Below, one piece after another: positions 4,375 through 7,496 of a DNA stretch of 7,496 nt (position 1 is the stretch's first letter; each line of letters opens with the position of its first letter). This DNA comes from Methanoregula sp. UBA276 (GTDB taxonomy: Archaea > Halobacteriota > Methanomicrobia > Methanomicrobiales > Methanospirillaceae), in assembly GCA_002508495.1 (NCBI GenBank), contig DANA01000068.1, positions 1 through 7,496 of the forward strand, read 5' to 3'. Both the position numbers and the translations under genes were made by a program. Below the pieces are notes generated by a model. The model had not been told where the DNA came from and did no database searches. It was given only the letters and a program-made list of their open reading frames with translations.

Positions 4375-5271
4375 ATGGAACATATTGTATTTGGCATTGG
4401 AATTACTGCATTGGCAGGAGCTCTTGCCACCGTTGCCGGTTCCGCGGAAGATACTGAATCCAACATCGGATCTCAGGGAGACCCGAACTCACAGGTTCAG
4501 CTCGCTCCGCAGATGGGATTCCTGCACCGCATCTTCAACAAGGCGGTTGCCGGTGAACCCCCGGCATACGGTCTCTGGTGTTGTCTGGGAGCAGGCCTGG
4601 CATGGGCTTTCATGGCCATGCAGTTTAATGCGGTTCTTGCAATTGTCCTCGGCTGTGTTTTCGCAACATTCGTCCAGGGCGTCTATGCAACTACCGCATA
4701 TGTAGGCAGGACCGCAAGTCTTGCCAAGTTCGGGCAGCCGGTCTACGTGGACATTCTTAAGTCCATGACAACGGTTACCATGGCACATGCCTTTATCGCA
4801 ATTTTCTGTACTGTAACACTCTGTCACCTGATCAACACAGCTCTGGGACACCCGTTCCCGCTGCCGCTGCTCGGACTGATCTGGGGTATTGCACTCGGTG
4901 CAGCAGGATCTGCGACAGGCAACCCGTACTACGGAAAGGAACGCCAGTACCAGAACCAGAAGTTCGGTGCAGGGGTACCAATCTCAGCATCCGGTAACAT
5001 TGTCCGCTATGCCGAAGCAGGCGAGCGCAACTCAATCGACAATGGCTGGTTCACCGCCAAGATCGGCGGTTCCGCATCCGGTATCTGTTTTGGTCTGATT
5101 GTTTTTCTCGAACTCTGGCGCACGGTCGTCTTCGAAGCAATCAACCCGTGGTATGCGATCATCGTTGGTGTCATCATGATCCTCATATTCACGGTCATCG
5201 ACCGGTACATTGAGGTCTGGGCACGGAAGACCTACGGACCCTACACAGCACCCAAGGAGGCAGACGCATGA
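4375..5271 (+). CDS. mtrE: Methyl-H4MPT:coenzyme M methyltransferase subunit E
   Basis: Integral membrane subunit (298 residues) of the MtrA-H complex. The complex moves the methyl group from tetrahydromethanopterin to coenzyme M and pumps Na+ outward, the penultimate step of methanogenesis. MtrC, D and E are held to form the membrane part involved in Na+ transport. Hydrophobic segments are at about 3-22, 66-104, 133-157, 162-181, 232-255 and 258-277. The recognisable MtrE core GNPYYGKERQYQNQKFGAG (182-200) is followed by RYAEAGERNSIDNGWFT (211-227). It is the first gene of the operon, with a strong ribosome binding site, and overlaps mtrD by 4 nt (ATGA). No truncation is seen. Confidence 0.97.
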   Translation: MEHIVFGIGITALAGALATVAGSAEDTESNIGSQGDPNSQVQLAPQMGFLHRIFNKAVAGEPPAYGLWCCLGAGLAWAFMAMQFNAVLAIVLGCVFATFVQGVYATTAYVGRTASLAKFGQPVYVDILKSMTTVTMAHAFIAIFCTVTLCHLINTALGHPFPLPLLGLIWGIALGAAGSATGNPYYGKERQYQNQKFGAGVPISASGNIVRYAEAGERNSIDNGWFTAKIGGSASGICFGLIVFLELWRTVVFEAINPWYAIIVGVIMILIFTVIDRYIEVWARKTYGPYTAPKEADA

Positions 5272-6137
5272 GTGCAGTTGCAGCAAAGCCCGCAGCGGGC
5301 GGCGCAATGAACCCGGGAGCAATGGCTGTCGGTATCATCCTGACGCTCATCCTCGTGGGGATCTGTTATGTTATGTCCCCGGGTGTTGGCCTTATGGCAC
5401 TCATCGGCGTTGTCATCGGCGGTATCCTCATCGGTTTCGGTACCCACTTCGTCCCGGTCGGCGGTGCACCCGCTGCAATGGGACAGGCTCCCGGTATTGC
5501 TACCGGTGTTGCGATGCTCGCAACCGGTGCCGGTGTTGCCGGTCTCTTCGGAGGCGCATGGGCAGCAGAGACGCTCCCCGCAACCATGGACCCGATGATG
5601 CAGTTACTCATCGTTGTCTGTGCAGGCGGAGTCGGTGGCGGCCTGATGATGGCAATCACCTGTATGATGGTGAACTTCCTGTACGTCTTCGGCATGGGCA
5701 TTCCCCCGGCATCCGGTAAGGTCGCAAACGACCCGATCACCGGTGACTCCCAGGCGGAATACAAATCCCAGGGAACAGAAGGTCACGGCCTGCCATTCGT
5801 CTCATTCGTTGGCGGTGTGATCGGCGGTACCCTTGGCGGTGCCGGTGGTACCCTCATCTACTTCGAGCTGCTCAACCTCTACCAGGGTGCACTTCCGGAT
5901 GTCATGAATGTCACCGCTGCGCAGGTTTTACCCATCGCAGTCTCCCTTGCAGGTATGTTCGCCGTAGGTCTCTTCCTCGTGAATGCAGTGCTCACTGCCT
6001 ACAACATCACGGGAACCATCGAAGGACCCCACGACCCGAAATTCAAGCGCTGGCCACGGTCAATCGTTGCATCCGCAGTTGCCTCGGCACTCTGCGGTCT
6101 CTGTGCGGTTCTCATCGTGGTACCCCTGCCGATCTGA
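5268..6137 (+). CDS. mtrD: Methyl-H4MPT:coenzyme M methyltransferase subunit D
   Basis: Membrane subunit of 289 residues. Hydrophobic, Gly/Ala-rich segments lie at about 19-37, 40-57, 74-98, 110-140, 175-203, 218-245 and 264-288. The family stretch GTHFVPVGGAPAAM (58-71) is clear, as are FGMGIPPASGKVANDP (141-156) and the HGLPFVSFVGG region (173-183). The start is fixed by AAGGAGG (5254-5260) 7 nt upstream and by the ATGA overlap with the mtrE stop. The first 18 residues are an Ala/Gly/Pro-rich tail, and the whole is longer than the roughly 230-250 residues I recall for other MtrD proteins; Met14 would be an alternative start but lacks its own ribosome binding site. Confidence 0.96.
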   Translation: MSAVAAKPAAGGAMNPGAMAVGIILTLILVGICYVMSPGVGLMALIGVVIGGILIGFGTHFVPVGGAPAAMGQAPGIATGVAMLATGAGVAGLFGGAWAAETLPATMDPMMQLLIVVCAGGVGGGLMMAITCMMVNFLYVFGMGIPPASGKVANDPITGDSQAEYKSQGTEGHGLPFVSFVGGVIGGTLGGAGGTLIYFELLNLYQGALPDVMNVTAAQVLPIAVSLAGMFAVGLFLVNAVLTAYNITGTIEGPHDPKFKRWPRSIVASAVASALCGLCAVLIVVPLPI

Positions 6138-6147
6138 GGTGTAGAAG

Positions 6148-7002
6148 ATGTCAGTTAAAGTAGAAGTAATCGAAGGTGGCGTCCCGCACAATACGATCCT
6201 TATCGCGGGCGTTGTCAGCACACTCGTGTGTATCTATCTCACCTACCTCAACGTTGTCACCCAGACCGAGATGTTCTCGTTCTTTGGAGGGCTTGCAGTT
6301 GTTGCGGCACTCGTCTGGGGTAGCCACACCATCAAGGTGCTCTGCAGCTACGGTATCGGTACAGGTGTTCCATCAGCAGGTATGATCGCATTCGGCTCAG
6401 GTGTTATCGCTATGCTGCTTGCGACCAGGGTCACCAACCTCCTGCTCGCACCCGTCGTTGCACTCATCCTTGCAGCCATTATCGGATTGATTCTCGGATG
6501 GGTCTCCAACAACGTCCTGAACATGAAGATTCCGGCAATGGTCCAGGCACTCACCGAGATGGCAGTCGTTGGTGCGCTCTCCCTTATGGGATTTGCAGCA
6601 CTCATAACCGGCACGTTCGGCTTTTCGGGACTTACCACGGGAACCGTTTCGATGTTCGGCATAACGCTCCTGACTCACACGAACTCATTCCTTGGAGGGT
6701 GTCTTATCGCTGTGGCGTTCCTGCTTGGTGCAATCGCTATCCAGCACCCGTTCAACGCGTGCCTTGGCCCCGGCTGGACCCAGGACCGTATGCTCATGCT
6801 CACTGCAGAATGTGCGTTCCTCTCGATGATCGTTGCAGCCATCATGTCGTTGGCATTGATCAGCGCCGGTTCAGCACTCATCTCGCTGGTAATCGCTATC
6901 ATCGGATGGGCATTCACCTACAAGGAATATATGGCACTGTCGAAGCGTGACGCACACTCCTGGCTTGATTCAAAGCCGATTCCTGACGTGGAGGGACATT
7001 AA
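6148..7002 (+). CDS. mtrC: Methyl-H4MPT:coenzyme M methyltransferase subunit C
   Basis: Membrane subunit of 284 residues with about eight hydrophobic stretches (17-36, 43-63, 77-92, 97-118, 137-155, 181-198, 216-238, 240-258). MtrC signatures are YGIGTGVPSAGM (68-79) and AIQHPFNACLGPGWTQDR (197-214). The C-terminal 25 residues are hydrophilic. The ribosome binding site GAGGTGT (6136-6142) overlaps the mtrD stop codon, so ribosomes ending mtrD can restart here. The stop TAA shares its last base with the mtrB ATG. Confidence 0.96.
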   Translation: MSVKVEVIEGGVPHNTILIAGVVSTLVCIYLTYLNVVTQTEMFSFFGGLAVVAALVWGSHTIKVLCSYGIGTGVPSAGMIAFGSGVIAMLLATRVTNLLLAPVVALILAAIIGLILGWVSNNVLNMKIPAMVQALTEMAVVGALSLMGFAALITGTFGFSGLTTGTVSMFGITLLTHTNSFLGGCLIAVAFLLGAIAIQHPFNACLGPGWTQDRMLMLTAECAFLSMIVAAIMSLALISAGSALISLVIAIIGWAFTYKEYMALSKRDAHSWLDSKPIPDVEGH

Positions 7003-7298
7003 TGGCATACATTCAGGTTCTCCCCGAATTCGGCCTTGTTGCTGACCCCGTAGTGGGCATTATCACATCAGCCGGCGAGTCGCTCTCACCCGTTATCGAA
7101 AAGGTTGCGGCACTGGAAGCAGTCAGTGACGATCTCGTGAACATGCTCTCAGGAGACGGTAACCTGCTTGCTTCATTCCCCAACCGGGAAGGCGGGCTTG
7201 CAATCGGCGGCACTATCACCTCACTGTGGTACGGGTTTGCCATTGGACTGTTCGTTGCAGGTATCATTGCGTTCCAGTTGATGAAGGCGGTGGCTTAA
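7002..7298 (+). CDS. mtrB: Methyl-H4MPT:coenzyme M methyltransferase subunit B
   Basis: Small subunit of 98 residues: a soluble N-terminal part (1-65) starting MAYIQVLPEFGLVADPVVGI, typical of MtrB, and one C-terminal membrane helix at about 67-92. Usual size for the family. It accompanies MtrA, the corrinoid subunit encoded next. The start overlaps the mtrC stop by one base (TAATG) with GGAGGGA (6990-6996) 5 nt upstream, so its translation is coupled. Confidence 0.95.
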   Translation: MAYIQVLPEFGLVADPVVGIITSAGESLSPVIEKVAALEAVSDDLVNMLSGDGNLLASFPNREGGLAIGGTITSLWYGFAIGLFVAGIIAFQLMKAVA

Positions 7299-7299
7299 C

Positions 7300-7496
7300 A
7301 TGGCAGACAAGAAATCACCGGCAAGCGGCTGGCCGCTCGTCAAGGGAGACTTCCACTCGGGTGACGCCAACAGCCCCGTTGCTGTTATCACCATGGGTTC
7401 TCACCTCGACGAACAGGGCATCTGCGACGCAGGCGCGGCACTCTGCGGTTCCTGTAAGACCGAGAACCTCGGCTTAGAGAAGGTTATCGCCAACGT
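7300..7496 (+). CDS. mtrA: Methyl-H4MPT:coenzyme M methyltransferase subunit A (3' end missing)
   Basis: Corrinoid-carrying subunit: its cob(I)amide takes the methyl group from methyl-H4MPT and passes it to coenzyme M. Only 65 full codons are in the window. Seen: a lysine-rich start, GWPLVKGDFHSGD (10-22), SPVAVITMGSHLDEQG, and CKTENLGLEKVIAN (52-65), all in the conserved order of MtrA. The histidine that ligates cobalt and the C-terminal membrane anchor would lie beyond the window. It begins 1 nt after the mtrB stop, with a GGCGGTGG ribosome binding site (7286-7293) inside mtrB. It has Cys42, Cys49 and Cys52 close together, which may or may not be usual for the family. Confidence 0.95.
   Translation, partial: MADKKSPASGWPLVKGDFHSGDANSPVAVITMGSHLDEQGICDAGAALCGSCKTENLGLEKVIAN

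Noticed and set aside
4307..4705. Plus-strand open frame starting in the mtr leader
   Set aside because: It lies mostly within mtrE in another frame. The first codons (MYSLCVALHFEY) were considered as a leader peptide, but the frame does not stop before mtrE and has no ribosome binding site.
4489..7267. Long antisense and out-of-frame open frames across the mtr genes
   Set aside because: Expected shadows of GC-rich genes with strong codon bias; the mtr reading frames are certain.

Overview
The window comes from a methanogenic archaeon, most probably of the order Methanomicrobiales (my inference, perhaps Methanoregula-like). It ends in the start of the mtrEDCBA... operon for the membrane-bound, Na+-translocating methyl-H4MPT:coenzyme M methyltransferase. 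Supporting signs are archaeal promoter elements (BRE plus A/T-rich TATA boxes), genes that look leaderless, strong GGAGG-type Shine-Dalgarno sites inside the operon, moderately GC-rich genes and AT-rich spacers. || Layout. Positions 2-538: the 3' part of an HhH-GPD (AlkA-type) DNA glycosylase gene, cut by the window start. 620-1435: a six-helix voltage-gated K+ channel with a TVGYGD filter. 1464-2273 and 2316-2768 (both minus, convergent with the channel): a membrane-tethered regulator with two winged-helix domains, preceded by a small secreted beta-rich protein; the two look like a functional pair. 2769-4374: 1.6 kb with no convincing ordinary gene. 4375-7496 (plus): mtrE, mtrD, mtrC, mtrB and the first 65 codons of mtrA, spaced -4, +10, -1 and +1 nt, so one translationally coupled operon. 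|| The gene-poor stretch is the most interesting part. An 871-bp segment (2836-3706) is bounded by 17-bp inverted repeats with 15 of 17 matches (GGTTCAGTTGAAACCCT and GGCTCTGTTGAAACCCT). It is flanked directly by a perfect 8-bp target duplication, GCTTTTTT, at 2828-2835 and 3707-3714. End sequence, 8-bp duplication and size all resemble the IS6 family, but no transposase is visible, so I read it as a non-autonomous or gutted element carrying unrelated DNA: a 36-codon ORF, a 9-bp perfect hairpin and other palindromes. A third copy of the end lies inside it at 3617. || The element landed upstream of the secreted-protein/regulator operon. It appears to have separated the operon from a TTTATAAA box (3734-3741) and supplied another box (2854-2862) at almost the same distance from the start codon. 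Outside it is a second, perfect 27-bp inverted repeat (2809-2835 and 3877-3903) that would have enclosed only 216 bp before the insertion, which suggests nested elements. || The mtr promoter has a clear BRE/TATA, an 80-nt leader with three copies of a 7-bp ATACTCT/AGAGTAT word around it, and a small hairpin just before the ribosome binding site.
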